This document shows, in pieces, positions 55,455 through 64,000 of a DNA stretch of 64,000 nt; position 1 is the stretch's first letter, and each line of letters begins with the position of its first letter. The DNA comes from Massilia sp. H-1 (GTDB taxonomy: Bacteria > Pseudomonadota > Gammaproteobacteria > Burkholderiales > Burkholderiaceae_D): assembly GCA_024703915.1 (NCBI GenBank), contig CP087969.1:3348001-3412000 (forward strand). Direction: 5' to 3'. Below the pieces are notes generated by a model. The model was not told the DNA's origin. It saw only the letters and a program-made list of their open reading frames with translations, and did no database searches. A program made the position numbers and the translations under genes.

Positions 55455-55519
55455 TTGACAAAAACTGTCATTCACGCGTGCTTTTGGAGGCAAAAAATGG
55501 CAGCCGGACGAAAATTGTC
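55455..55519 (-). promoter_or_regulatory. PilR-like activator sites of pilin copy 3
   Basis: TTGACAAAAACTGTCA (55455-55470) and GACGAAAATTGTC (55507-55519) form GACA/TGTC inverted repeats at the same distance from the promoter as those of copy 1. The second reaches to 10 bases from the moaC stop. Confidence 0.6.
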
Positions 55520-55528
55520 AGCTAGTTG

Positions 55529-56017
55529 TCAGCCTTTGCGCGTCGCCAGCCAAGACCCGGACTTCCCGCCCTGCTTTTCCAGTACCTGCACGTCGGTGAT
55601 GACCATGCCGCGGTCGGCCGCCTTGCACATGTCGTAAATGGTCAGCAGGCCGACTTGCACGGCCATGAGCGCTTCCATTTCCACGCCGGTCTTGCCGACC
55701 GTTTCCACTTGCGCGCGGCAATGCACAGCGGCCGCGGCCTCGTCCAAGGTGAACTCGGCCGTCACGCGCGTAATGGCCAGCGGGTGGCACAAAGGAATCA
55801 GGTCGCTGGTTTTTTTGCGGCCATGATGGCGGCGATGCGCGCCGTACCGATCACATCGCCTTTCTTGGCACTGCCATCGCGCACCAGCGCGAAGGTGGCT
55901 TACTGCATGCGGATCGTGCCGATGGGCCACGGCAACGCGATGGGTGTCGGCCTTGGCGCCGACGTCGACCATGTGGGCCTGGCCGCTGGCGTCGAAATGG
56001 GTAAGTGGTTCGCTCAT
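55529..56017 (-). CDS. moaC: Cyclic pyranopterin monophosphate synthase
   Basis: Molybdenum cofactor synthesis, second half of the MoaA/MoaC step. [20 protein letters not shown], then [60 protein letters not shown] and [17 protein letters not shown] are textbook MoaC. 162 codons (E. coli 161). A patch between about 55820 and 55935 is out of frame between compensating indels. Start at the ATG complementary to 56015-56017. Confidence 0.95.
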   Translation of the reverse strand: MSEPLTHFDASGQAHMVDVGAKADTHRVAVAHRHDPHAVSHLRAGARWQCQERRCDRYGAHRRHHGRKKTSDLIPLCHPLAITRVTAEFTLDEAAAAVHCRAQVETVGKTGVEMEALMAVQVGLLTIYDMCKAADRGMVITDVQVLEKQGGKSGSWLATRKG

Positions 56018-56092
56018 ATGGATGGTGGTAACAAATTGTTTCGGTGAAGGCGCTGCCGGTGACGGCGCGTCAGTTGCGGTTATGATAGCACC

Positions 56093-57663
56093 GTGAAATC
56101 GAAACCCCTCTCCCTGCGGCGCCTCGTGCTCGCCTCGGCCCTGGTGGCCGCCTTCTCTGCGCCTACCGGTACCGGCATGGCGCAAAACGCGCCCAATAAT
56201 ACTGCCTTGCCCACGCTCGGCGACAGCGCCCGCGGCGACCTTTCGCCCGTCATCGAACGCAAGCTCGGCGAAGAGATCATGCGCGACATCCGGCGCAACA
56301 ACGATTACCTCGGCGACGAGCTGGTCCTCGAATACCTGAACAATTTCGGCAGCGCCCTGGTGGCGGGCTACCCGGGCGCGCGGCGAGACCAATGCCGACT
56401 TTTTCTTCTTCGCCGTGCGCGATCCCCAGCTCAATGCCTTCGCTGCCGGGCGGCTTCATTGCCGTCCATTCAGCCTTGCTGCTGTCGGCCCAGTCCGAGT
56501 CCGAACTGGCCTCGGTGCTGGGCCACGAGATCGGCCACGTGGCCCAGCGCCACATCGCGCGCATGATCGGCCAGCAAAAGCAGGATGTCCTGATTCCACT
56601 GGCGGCCATGGTGCTGGCGGTGCTGGCTTCGCGCTCTTCGAGCGACGCGGCGATGGGCGTGTTCATGGGCGGACAGGGCCTGGCGCTGCAGCGCCAGCTC
56701 AATTTCAGCCGCGACGCCGAACGCGAGGCCGACCGGGTCGGCTTCCAGATCATGGCCAATGGCGGCTACGATACCTCCGGCATGGTGGCCTTCTTCCAGC
56801 GCATGCAGGTGGCCAGCCGCGCCTATTCCGACCTGGTGCTTGAGCGTATTTGCGCAGCCATCCGCTGACCACCGAGCGCATTTCCGACATCCAGGCGCGC
56901 ATCCGCGAAGTGCCGTACCGGCAGCGCGTCGACAACGTCGAGTTCTATCTGGTGCGCGGGCGGGTGCGCGTGCTGCAGGACGAGACCGCGAAAGGGCGCA
57001 GCGAGGCCGAGGCCGCGCTCACCGCCCAGCTGCATTCGCAAAACCGCCAGCACCAGGCCGGCGCCCAGTACGGGCTGGCCTTCCTGGCCCTCAAGCGCGG
57101 CGAACTGGCCAAGGCCCAGAGCTGGCTGGACAAGGCGCGCGGCACCATGCGCCGCACCGAAGGCACGTTCTCGACCGGGCAGGCCGCCTCCGACGGCGCG
57201 GCCATGTTCGCCTCGCTCGGCATCGAGATCAAGCTGGCGTCAGGCCAGAGCGCACCAGTGCGCGAGCAGGCGCTCAAGGACGCCGAGCAGGCGCACCAGC
57301 AATTCCCGCTCTCGCGCGCGATCGCGCACCAGTATGCCGACGCGATGATCGAGAACGGCAAGCTCGATGCGGCCACCACGTATCTGCGCGACGAAGCGCG
57401 CTCCTACCGCCAGGAAGAAAAGATCCACGAACTGCTGGCCAAGGCCTACGCGGCCCAGGGCAAACTGGCGCTGCAGCACATGTCGCTGGCCGAGTACTAT
57501 GCGCTGGCGGGCGGCAAGAAGGCCGCGCTCGACCAGCTCGTCATCGCCCGCAAGTCGCCCGACGCCTCGTTCTACGACATGGCGCTGATCGATGCCCGCG
57601 AGCGCGAATGGAAAGAACAGGTGCGCGAGGAATTGAAGGATGCGCCGAAAGGGAAGGAGTTAG
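56093..57663 (+). CDS. M48 family metalloprotease with TPR-like C-terminus (BepA-like)
   Basis: Periplasmic zinc protease/chaperone of outer-membrane protein assembly. The signal peptide runs [20 protein letters not shown] to [23 protein letters not shown] follows. The zinc motif is [20 protein letters not shown] (HExxH), with the third ligand in [17 protein letters not shown]. The C-terminal half has helical repeats ([36 protein letters not shown]). Breaks near 56384, 56450 and 56850. The end is inferred at TAG 57661-57663 by a one-base shift; as written the frame reads through. About 523 residues. Confidence 0.9.
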
Positions 57664-58252
57664 ACGGGCGCGGGCAGGCGGACGAAACCGAAGCGGACCG
57701 GAATGGCTTCGCGCGCGATGCGCTGAACCGGCACCAGTGCGCCACGGTAGCGCAGCGACAGCGTGCTTGGCGCCTCCCTCGATCCATGCCATTAGGGCTT
57801 CGTCCGACACGGGCGCGCCGCCCGTTTCCAGTGCTCCCAGCAGCTGCGCCATGTCGCGGTCGTCGACCTGGGCGACCTTGTCGCCGCTTTGCACGATCAG
57901 TTCGCCCAGCGGCGTGAGGAAGGCGGCGTCCAGGGTGTCCAGCGCCTCGCCCGTTTGCAGCACCAGGCCCAGCGCCGGATCGGTGCGCGCCACGAAGGGC
58001 GTGGCCGCCAGGTTCAGATAGACGCGCTGCGGACCGTTCTGGAAATACCAGCAGCCGCGCTCGTCCGCCAGGTAATTGCGGTTGATGAAGGCCAGCAGCG
58101 CTTGGCTGGATCACCTTGTCATGCTAGCCAGGCCCAGATGCTGGGCCCGTTCGTCGCGCATGCGCCAGGCGCCGCGCGTCCAGCGCCAGCCAGCCGTAGC
58201 AGTGCGGCACATTCGGCCACTTGGCCATGGCTTTCTTGACGATATCATCCAT
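57660..58252 (-). CDS. Conserved protein of unknown function
   Basis: About 197 residues, cytoplasmic, no signal or TM segment. MDDIVKKAMAKWPNVPHCYG then WLALDAR starts it. The middle restores to LLAFINRNYLADERGCWYFQ, NGPQRVYLNLAATPFVART, and the end to [17 protein letters not shown] with TAA at 57660-57662. The WPNVPxCYGWLxLDxR and WYFQNGPQRVY words recall a betaproteobacterial DUF family whose number I cannot state with certainty. Breaks near 58175, 58110 and 57770. It overlaps the YheT-type hydrolase by 8 bases, so the two are probably co-translated. Confidence 0.75.
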
Positions 58253-59240
58253 GATCGACAGCTTCGCATAGTTGGCCGGGCAGCCAAGCGCGCAAGTCGG
58301 CTTTGCCTTCGAGGAATTGGAGCAGCTTGCGCGGCAGCCAGTCGAGCCGGCCCGGCAGGGCGCCATTGGCAAAGCCCACGTGGCCGCCGTGCGCAGGATA
58401 GTCGAGCCGCACATGCGGCGACGCCGCCTGCGGCAGGTACTGCCCGGGCAGGAAAGGATCGTTGCGCGCGTTGAGCACCAGGGTCGGCACCGTGATGTCG
58501 CCCAGCACATGGCGCGCTGGCTGGCGCGGTGCCAGTAATCGTCGGTGTTGCGGTAGCCGTGCAGGGGCGCCGTCACCACATTGTCGAAGGCGTACAGGTC
58601 GCGCGCGGCCAGCAGTGCTGCGCGGTCGAACAGGCCGGGAAACTGATCGAGCTTGGCCAGGCACTTGGGTTTGAGCGACTTGAGGAACATGCGCGTGTAG
58701 ATCATGTTCAAGCCCGAGGACAGGGCTTCGCCGCCGCGCGCCAGGTCGAGCAGGGGCCGACACCGCGCAAGCGGCGTCGACCAGTTCGGCCTGGTGCTGC
58801 GATTCGCCCAGCCAGCGCAGCAGGGCATTGCCGCCCAGCGAGACGCCGGTCGCGTAAAGGCGCCATCGCCGTTGTCCCTGCGCAGGCGCCGGATGATCCA
58901 GTCGACTTCATGGCGTCGCCCGAATGGTAGAAGCGGGGCGCCAGATTGAGTTCGCCCGAGCAGCCGCGGAAGTGGGGAATCGCGCCCGACCAGCCGCGCG
59001 CGGCCACGGCCGCCATCAGGGCGCGCGATAGTGGCTGGCGGACGAGCCTTCCAGGCCGTGAAACAGCACCACGAAAGGCAGGCCGGGCTTGCCGTCCACG
59101 AAATCGACATCGATGAAGTCGCCGTCGGGCGCCGCCCAGCGTTCGCGCCGCAGCGGCACCGACGGGGTGGCGATGCACAGCGCCGGGTAGATGGTTTGCA
59201 GGTGGCCGCCTGGCAGCCAGCGCGGCGCGCTGTAATGCAC
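58245..59240 (-). CDS. YheT-family alpha/beta hydrolase
   Basis: Esterase-like protein of about 331 residues. HYSAPRWLPGGHLQTIYPAL is the family start (YxxPxWLPGGHLQT). Then VVLFHGLEGSSASHY (oxyanion His-Gly), a nucleophile region near 58830 (RSLGGNALLRWLGE-like, broken), and LNARNDPFLPGQYLPQAAS (Asp). PAHGGHVGFANGALPGRLDW (His) ends the triad. The start is proposed as a GTG (complement of 59238-59240). About seven indels. Physiological substrate unknown. Confidence 0.87.
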
Positions 59241-59250
59241 GGCGGACTCC

Positions 59251-59681
59251 TTAGTGCAGGCTGGCGCCAAGCAGGGTGGGTGGACGGTACCGGACCCGGC
59301 GCCACCGACACATGGTGCAGCACCATGCGCCAGCCGCGCGGGGTCTTCATGTAAACATTGGTGGCCACCAGGTGGGCTTGGCTCGGCGGTGCCGGTCGAG
59401 GTCACGCCTTCGATCACGGTGTGCACCGAGCTCATGACATTATTGGTTTCGTGCAGCTGCGAGGGGCGGATCTGCAGGCCGCCGCGCTCGAGGATCGCTT
59501 CCCACGAGGCCTGGATGGCCGCGTGGCCGTGCAGGCGCGGGCCGCCCGGATGGACGCAGACGATTTCTTCGTCCTCGGCCCAGAGCGCCATCAGCGCTTC
59601 GGTGTCGGCGCGGTTGAGCGCTTCATAGAAGGCGGCCTCGACTTCGGCAGCGCTGCCATTGAGTTGTTTGACCCGTTTCAT
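59251..59681 (-). CDS. NTF2-like / SnoaL-type protein
   Basis: About 143 residues. MKRVKQLNGSAAEVEAAFYE then EALMALWAEDEEIVCVHPGG, PRLHGHAAIQASWEAILERG and, in a second frame, NVYMKTPRGWRMVLHHVSVA: a cone-shaped NTF2 fold as in DUF4440/SnoaL proteins. Breaks near 59380 and 59295. It ends PTLLGASLH with TAA at 59251-59253. Substrate unknown. Confidence 0.85.
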
Positions 59682-59696
59682 GCTGCCGTGCCGCGC

Positions 59697-59891
59697 TTAG
59701 TGGTGGGCCAGAACGGTGCCCGGCTTGAGGCGGTATTCGGTGCCGCAGTAAGGGCACTTGGCCACGCCGTCGTGCTTGAAATCGAGGAACACGCGCGGAT
59801 GCGACGACCACAGCGGCATGGCCGGGTTCGGGCAATGGGCGGGCAAGTCGTGTTCACCCAGTTCGACCGCGGGCGCTTTTTGTTGGTTCAT
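59697..59891 (-). CDS. Zinc-finger (CHCC-type) domain protein
   Basis: Intact 64-residue protein. Zinc ligands fit the zf-CHCC family: CPNPAMPLWSSHPRVFLD (Cys, His) and KCPYCGTEYRL (CxxC), ending KPGTVLAHH. It resembles bacterial homologues of mitochondrial NDUFS6. Often encoded next to housekeeping genes; its precise role is unclear. Confidence 0.9.
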   Translation of the reverse strand: MNQQKAPAVELGEHDLPAHCPNPAMPLWSSHPRVFLDFKHDGVAKCPYCGTEYRLKPGTVLAHH

Positions 59892-60000
59892 ACATTCTCC
59901 GTGTAGCGATGCAAAACCACGATTTTAGACGATTCCGGCAGCATCCCGGAATGATCGGTAAAATAGTCCCCTCCTGCAACACTCGCACCCGCCCCATCCC

Positions 60001-60741
60001 ATGCAAGCACCTGTCCCGCCAGCGGCAGACCGTCCGCCCGACGAGGATCCCGCCATTTTCCGCGAAGCCCTGCGGGTCGGCGCGCCCACCCTGTTCGGGA
60101 TCGGCGCCTGGGGCCTGGTGGTGGGCGTGGCCATGATCAACAGCGGCCTGTCGCTGCCGCTCGCGCTCGGCATGACGCTGCTGGTGTTTGTAAGCTCTGG
60201 CCCAGCTGGCCTCGCTGCCGCTGATCGCCATCGCGCCCCGGTCTGGGTGGTGTTCGCCACCGCGCTGGTGGTCAACCTGCGCTTCGTGATCTTTTCGGCC
60301 CTGCTGGCCCCCCATTTCGTGCACCGGCCCTGGAAGGAGCGCTTCCTGCTCGGCTTTGTCTCGGGCGACATCACGGTCAATCTGTTCTTGCAGCGCTTCC
60401 CGACCGAGGAGCCCCCGGGCAAGGTGTCCTTCCTCAAGGGCTTGATCATGCCCAACTGGTGCGCCTGGCAGGCTTACTCCATCATCGGCATTTTCCTCGG
60501 CAGCATGGTCCCCACCCACTGGGGCCTGGGCCTGGCTCTAAGCACCCTGGCCATCATCTGCATCCTGGTTCCGGCCGCGCTGACCCGCGCCTCGCTGGCC
60601 GGGGTGGTGGTGGCGGGCGCGGTGGCGGTGCTGGCCTACCGCCTGCCTTACAAGCTGGGGCTGCTGACGGCGGTGCTGGTCGGCATGCTGTGCGCGATGG
60701 CGGTCGAGGAATGGTCGGGAAAGGGACACAAGCATGACTGA
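60001..60741 (+). CDS. azlC: AzlC family branched-chain amino acid permease
   Basis: Large subunit of an AzlCD-type exporter, about 246 residues. MQAPVPPAADRPPDEDPAIF, then helices FGIGAWGLVVGVAMINSGLS, ALVVNLRFVIFSALLAPHFV and WCAWQAYSIIGIFLGSMVPT. One out-of-frame patch at about 60195-60230 is self-compensating. azlD overlaps by 8 bases. Export of branched-chain or other amino acids is family inference. Confidence 0.87.
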   Translation: MQAPVPPAADRPPDEDPAIFREALRVGAPTLFGIGAWGLVVGVAMINSGLSLPLALGMTLLVFVSSGPAGLAAADRHRAPVWVVFATALVVNLRFVIFSALLAPHFVHRPWKERFLLGFVSGDITVNLFLQRFPTEEPPGKVSFLKGLIMPNWCAWQAYSIIGIFLGSMVPTHWGLGLALSTLAIICILVPAALTRASLAGVVVAGAVAVLAYRLPYKLGLLTAVLVGMLCAMAVEEWSGKGHKHD

Positions 60742-61070
60742 GCTGGAAATCTGGATCACGATCGCGGTGCTGACCCTGGCCACGGCGATCACCCGCAGTT
60801 CCTTCTGGCTGGTCGGCCACCACATCACGATTCCGGCGCGGGTGGGCGAAATGCTGCGCTATGCAGCCGGCTGCGTGCGCCTGGCGGCCATCATCGCGCC
60901 CGACTTGCTGCTGACAGCCACTGGCAGCTGCGGTCCAGCTCGACTTCCACAATATCAAGCTGTTGGCTGGAATTGCTGCCACCGGGTACTACTTGTTGCG
61001 CCGCAACATGCTCGAGATGATTATTTTCGGAATGCTGTTCTTTACCGGCTTGCGGATCTGGTTGGAATGA
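60734..61070 (+). CDS. azlD: AzlD family small subunit
   Basis: About 111 residues, three to four TM segments: MTELEIWITIAVLTLATAIT, FWLVGHHITIPARVGEMLRY, then (after breaks near 60930 and 60885) LLAGIAATGYYLLRRNMLEM and IIFGMLFFTGLRIWLE. Overlap with azlC supports a two-subunit transporter. Confidence 0.85.
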
Positions 61071-61132
61071 GGTTTTCGGGCTGTGCTTGCGGTAAAATAG
61101 CGATCTTTCATCTTTTGACTCGTGGATAGCCA

Positions 61133-62347
61133 ATGCACGCTGTTTTGAATTTCACCCGTTTGCAAGACCTGATCGACCGTAACGCCCTCATGCTTAAGCG
61201 CGTCTTCATCCGCGCCGATCTGAACGTGCCGCAGGACGACAACGGCAAGATTACCGAAGACACCCGCATCCGCGCCTCCGTGCCGGCGATTGCCGCCGCG
61301 CTTAAAGCGGGCGCCGCCGTCATGGTCACGTCCCACCTGGGCCGTCCGACCGAAGGCGAATTCAAGCCGGAAGATTCGCTGGCGCCGGTCGCCGCGCGCC
61401 TGTCCGAGCTGCTCGGCCAGCCGGTCGAACTGGAAGCAGAACTGGGTCGATGGCGTCGCGCTGACGGCCTAGCCAGGTCGTGCTGCTGGAAAACTGCCGC
61501 GTCAACAAGGGTGAAAAGAAGAACAGCGACGAGCTGGCCCAGAAAATGGCCAAGCTGTGCGATATCTATGTGAACGATGCCTTCGGCACCGCCCACCGCG
61601 CCGAAGCGACCACCCACGGCATCGCCAAGTTCGCGCCCATCGTGTGCAGCCGGCCCCGCTGCTGGCCGCCGAACTCGATGCCCTGGGCAAGGCCCTGGGC
61701 GCGCCCAAGCGTCCGTTGCTGGCCATCGTGGCTTAGCTCCAAGGTCTCGTCCAAGCTGTCGATCCTCAAGGCCCTGGCCGACAAGGTCGACAACCTGATC
61801 GTCGGCGGCGGCATCGCCAACACCTTCATGAAAGCGGTCGGCCTGAACATCGGCAAGTCGCTGGTCGAAGCGGACCTGGTCGGCGAAGCCAAAGCCATCA
61901 TCGAGATGATGGCCGCGCGCGGCGCCCAGGTGCCGATTCCCGTGGACGTGGTGTGCGCCAAGGAATTCTCGCCAACCGCCGTGGCCACCGTCAAGGACGT
62001 GGCCGACGTAGCGGACGACGACATGATCCTCGACATCGGCCCGAAAACGGCAGCCACCCTGGCGGCCCAGATCGCCAAGGCTAAGCACCATCGTCTGGAA
62101 CGGCCCGGTCGGCGTGTTCGAATTCGACCAGTTCGGCCACGGCACCAAGACGCTGGCGCTGGCGATCGCCGAATCGCAGGGCTTCTCGATTGCCGATGGG
62201 TGGCGACACCCTGGCCGCGATCGCCAAGTACGGCATCAGCGAGCAGATCGGTTATATCTCGACGGGCGGCGGCGCCTTCCTCGAATTCCTCGAAGGCAAA
62301 ACCCTGCTTAAGCAGTCGACATCCTCTTGCAGCGTAGTTCCCAGTAA
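61133..62347 (+). CDS. pgk: Phosphoglycerate kinase
   Basis: Glycolytic ATP-forming kinase. [117 protein letters not shown] and [17 protein letters not shown] are all present. Lesions: 61192-61199 (in frame), near 61440, 61467-61473 (repairs to TAGQVV), 61650, 61730-61736 (VAGSKV), 62079-62085 (KAGTIV), 62200 and 62306-62313 (LPAVDI). It ends LLQRSSQ. About 399 residues. pyk follows after a hairpin. Confidence 0.95.
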
Positions 62348-62354
62348 GCACCCA

Positions 62355-62378
62355 GCGCAGCCGCCCCGGCTGCGCTTT
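62355..62378 (+). terminator. Hairpin between pgk and pyk
   Basis: GCGCAGCC / GGCTGCGC stem with a CCGCC-type loop and a following TTTT, 8 bases after the pgk stop and 17 before the pyk start. It may terminate or attenuate read-through into pyk. Confidence 0.7.
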
Positions 62379-62394
62379 TACTTGAAGGATCTCT

Positions 62395-63850
62395 ATGTAT
62401 CGTGGTACCAAGATCGTCGCAACCATCGGACCGGCTTCGACCGACTTCGATATTCTCGTTCGCATGATTCAGGCTAGAGCGTCGATGTCGTGCGCTTGAA
62501 TTTCTCCCACGGCAAGGCGCAAGACCATATCGACCGCGCCAACCTGGTGCAGGCGTGCCGCCGCCGAATGCGGGCGCGAAGTGGCGATCATGGCCGATAT
62601 GCAGGGTCCCAAGATCCGCGTTGGCAAGTTTGAATCGGGCAAGATCTTCCTCGAGAATGGCGACAAGTTCATTCTCGACGCCAAGTGGGGCGACAACGGC
62701 GAACTGGGCAACCAGGAACGCGTGGGCCTCGACTACAAGGCCTTGCCGCGCGACGTCAAGCCGGGCGACAAGCTGCTGCTCAACGATGGCCTGATCGTGC
62801 TGATCGTCGAGCGCATCGTGGCCCACGAAATCTTCACCGTCGTCAAGATCGGCGGCGAGCTGTCCAACAACAAGGGCATCAACCGCCAGGGCGGCGGCCT
62901 GACCGCGCTAAGCCCTGACCGCCAAGGACATGGAAGACATCAAGGTCGCCATGAGTTTCCAGTGCGATTACCTGGCGATCTCGTTCCCGAAAAGCGACCG
63001 ACATGGAAATGGCGCGCCAGCTGGCCAATATCATTCGATGAGCCTTACCACCACAAGCCGAAGATGATCGCCAAGATCGAGCGCGCCGAAGCCATTCCGG
63101 TGCTGCAGGAAATCCTCGACGCGTCCGACGGCATCATGGTCGCGCGCGGCGACCTGGCGGTGGAAGTGGGCAATGCCGCCGTGCTTAAGCCCTGCAAAAG
63201 CGCATGATCCGCATGGCGCGCGAATCGAACAAGCTGGCCATCACCGCCACCCAGATGATGGAGTCGATGATCGTCAACGCGGTGCCGACCCGGGCCGAAG
63301 TGTCGGACGTGGCCAACGCGGTGCTGGACGGCACCGATGCCGTGATGACCTCGGCCGAAACGGCGTCCGGCAAGTACCCGATCGAAACGGTCGAAATGAT
63401 GGCCGCCATTTGCGCCGAAGCCGAAGCGTCCGAATACAACAAGCTCGATGCCGACTTCCTCAATGTGCGCTTCTCGCGCATCGACCAGTCGATCGCCTAC
63501 GGCGCCCTGTTTACCGCCCACCATTTGCGCGTGAAGGCGATCGTGGCGCTGACCGAGTCCGGTTCGACCGCGCTCTGGATGAGCTTAAGCACAGCATCGA
63601 CACGCCGCTGTACGCGCTCACGCCCTCGGTCACCACCCAGCGCAAGGTTTCGCTGTACCGCAATGTGCGCGCCTACCACCTGCTGCAGCACGGCGACAGC
63701 GCCGAAGTGCTGCGCCAGGCCGAGCTCTTGATGGTTGCCAAAGGAATCGTTAAAAAGGGTGACATGATCGTCGTCACCTGGGGCGAGCCGATGGGCCAGG
63801 TGGGCGGCACCAATGCACTGAAGATCGTGCGCGTGGGTGAATTTGATTAA
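62395..63850 (+). CDS. pyk: Pyruvate kinase
   Basis: Final glycolytic step (PEP to pyruvate). [109 protein letters not shown] and [20 protein letters not shown] are diagnostic. A C-terminal allosteric-type domain ends [19 protein letters not shown]. About 484 residues. Lesions at 62476 (TAG), 62560, 62907-62915, 62995, 63040, 63182-63189 (repairs to AVPALQKR) and 63582-63590 (MSRHSID). AAGGAT precedes the ATG. Confidence 0.95.
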
Positions 63851-63915
63851 GTAGTACAGTTAGCACACGCGCAGTAGATGTGTGCAAGAGAACGATGATG
63901 TAGAGCCGCCGCTGT

Positions 63916-63943
63916 CGTCGCCCTCGCGAAGGCGGGGGCGACG
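63916..63943. repeat. REP-like single hairpin after pyk
   Basis: CGTCGCCC (63916-63923) pairs with GGGCGACG (63936-63943) around TCGCGAAGGCGG. Read on the minus strand its core CCGCCTTCGCGAGGGCGA differs by one base from the arm core of the 546-623 element, so both belong to one repeat family. Confidence 0.7.
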
Positions 63944-64000
63944 TAGTAATGATTTCAAGGGCGGGGCCGTATCCCGGCGCCGTCCGTGTTTGCTGTTTGA

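Overview
This is a 64 kb chromosomal segment of a high-GC betaproteobacterium. It most likely belongs to Oxalobacteraceae, in the Massilia/Telluria/Janthinobacterium neighbourhood. That placement rests on the gene order recA-recX-sucCD-FHA-type IV pilins-moaC-M48 protease, on paired chemoreceptors ending in DWEAF/EWETY-like tails, and on the protein sequences. It is inference from memory, not from a search. No phage, IS element, CRISPR array, rRNA or tRNA was seen. || Layout. 0-5 kb: end of a beta carbonic anhydrase, a MazG-like pyrophosphohydrolase, two tandem chemoreceptors and cheW. 5-10 kb: gabD, then an anaerobic ribonucleotide reductase nrdD-nrdG behind two NrdR boxes. 10-17 kb: a putrescine/gamma-glutamyl-GABA catabolic cluster (puuD, glutamine-synthetase-like puuA, class III aminotransferase, a Na+/solute symporter and an aldehyde dehydrogenase). 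17-31 kb: a catecholate siderophore cluster. A Sfp-type PPTase gene faces the leftward operon entC-entE-entB-NRPS-SIP-entA. A Fur-box region separates this from rightward genes for a TonB receptor, a DAHP synthase and an MFS exporter. 31-46 kb: housekeeping genes (thpR, panB, DUF486, folK, pcnB, HAD phosphatase, hda, AI-2E permease, purM, PPi-type phosphofructokinase), an S9 peptidase, and a VC_2705-type symporter/DUF4212 pair overlapping a two-component system. 46-52 kb: LexA-box recA, recX, DUF2889, sucCD and an FHA protein. 52-55 kb: a TfpX/TfpZ-like pilin accessory gene and three near-identical pilA genes, each with its own sigma54 promoter and terminator. 55-64 kb: moaC, a BepA-like protease, a YheT-type hydrolase, AzlCD, pgk and pyk. 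|| How the genes work together. The siderophore block is self-contained: DAHP synthase feeds chorismate, EntC/EntB/EntA make 2,3-dihydroxybenzoate, EntE loads it on the EntB carrier domain, and a single C-A-T-TE NRPS condenses it with an amino acid. The adenylation pocket (DAEDIGTVI-K) looks lysine-type rather than serine-type, which predicts a DHB-lysine product instead of enterobactin. Export (MFS), uptake (TonB receptor) and reductive release (SIP) are all encoded beside it. || Sequence quality. Most longer genes are broken by short lesions rich in TTAA/CTAG (GCTTAAGC, GCTTAGGC, GCCTAAGC, GCCTAGGC). At well over a dozen sites, replacing the lesion by GCCGGC restores both reading frame and a sensible protein. 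I therefore annotate the genes as intact loci whose frames are interrupted in this sequence, not as pseudogenes. The most likely cause is an assembly or base-calling artefact at a modified GCCGGC motif. Coordinates of such genes run from the true start to the inferred true stop.
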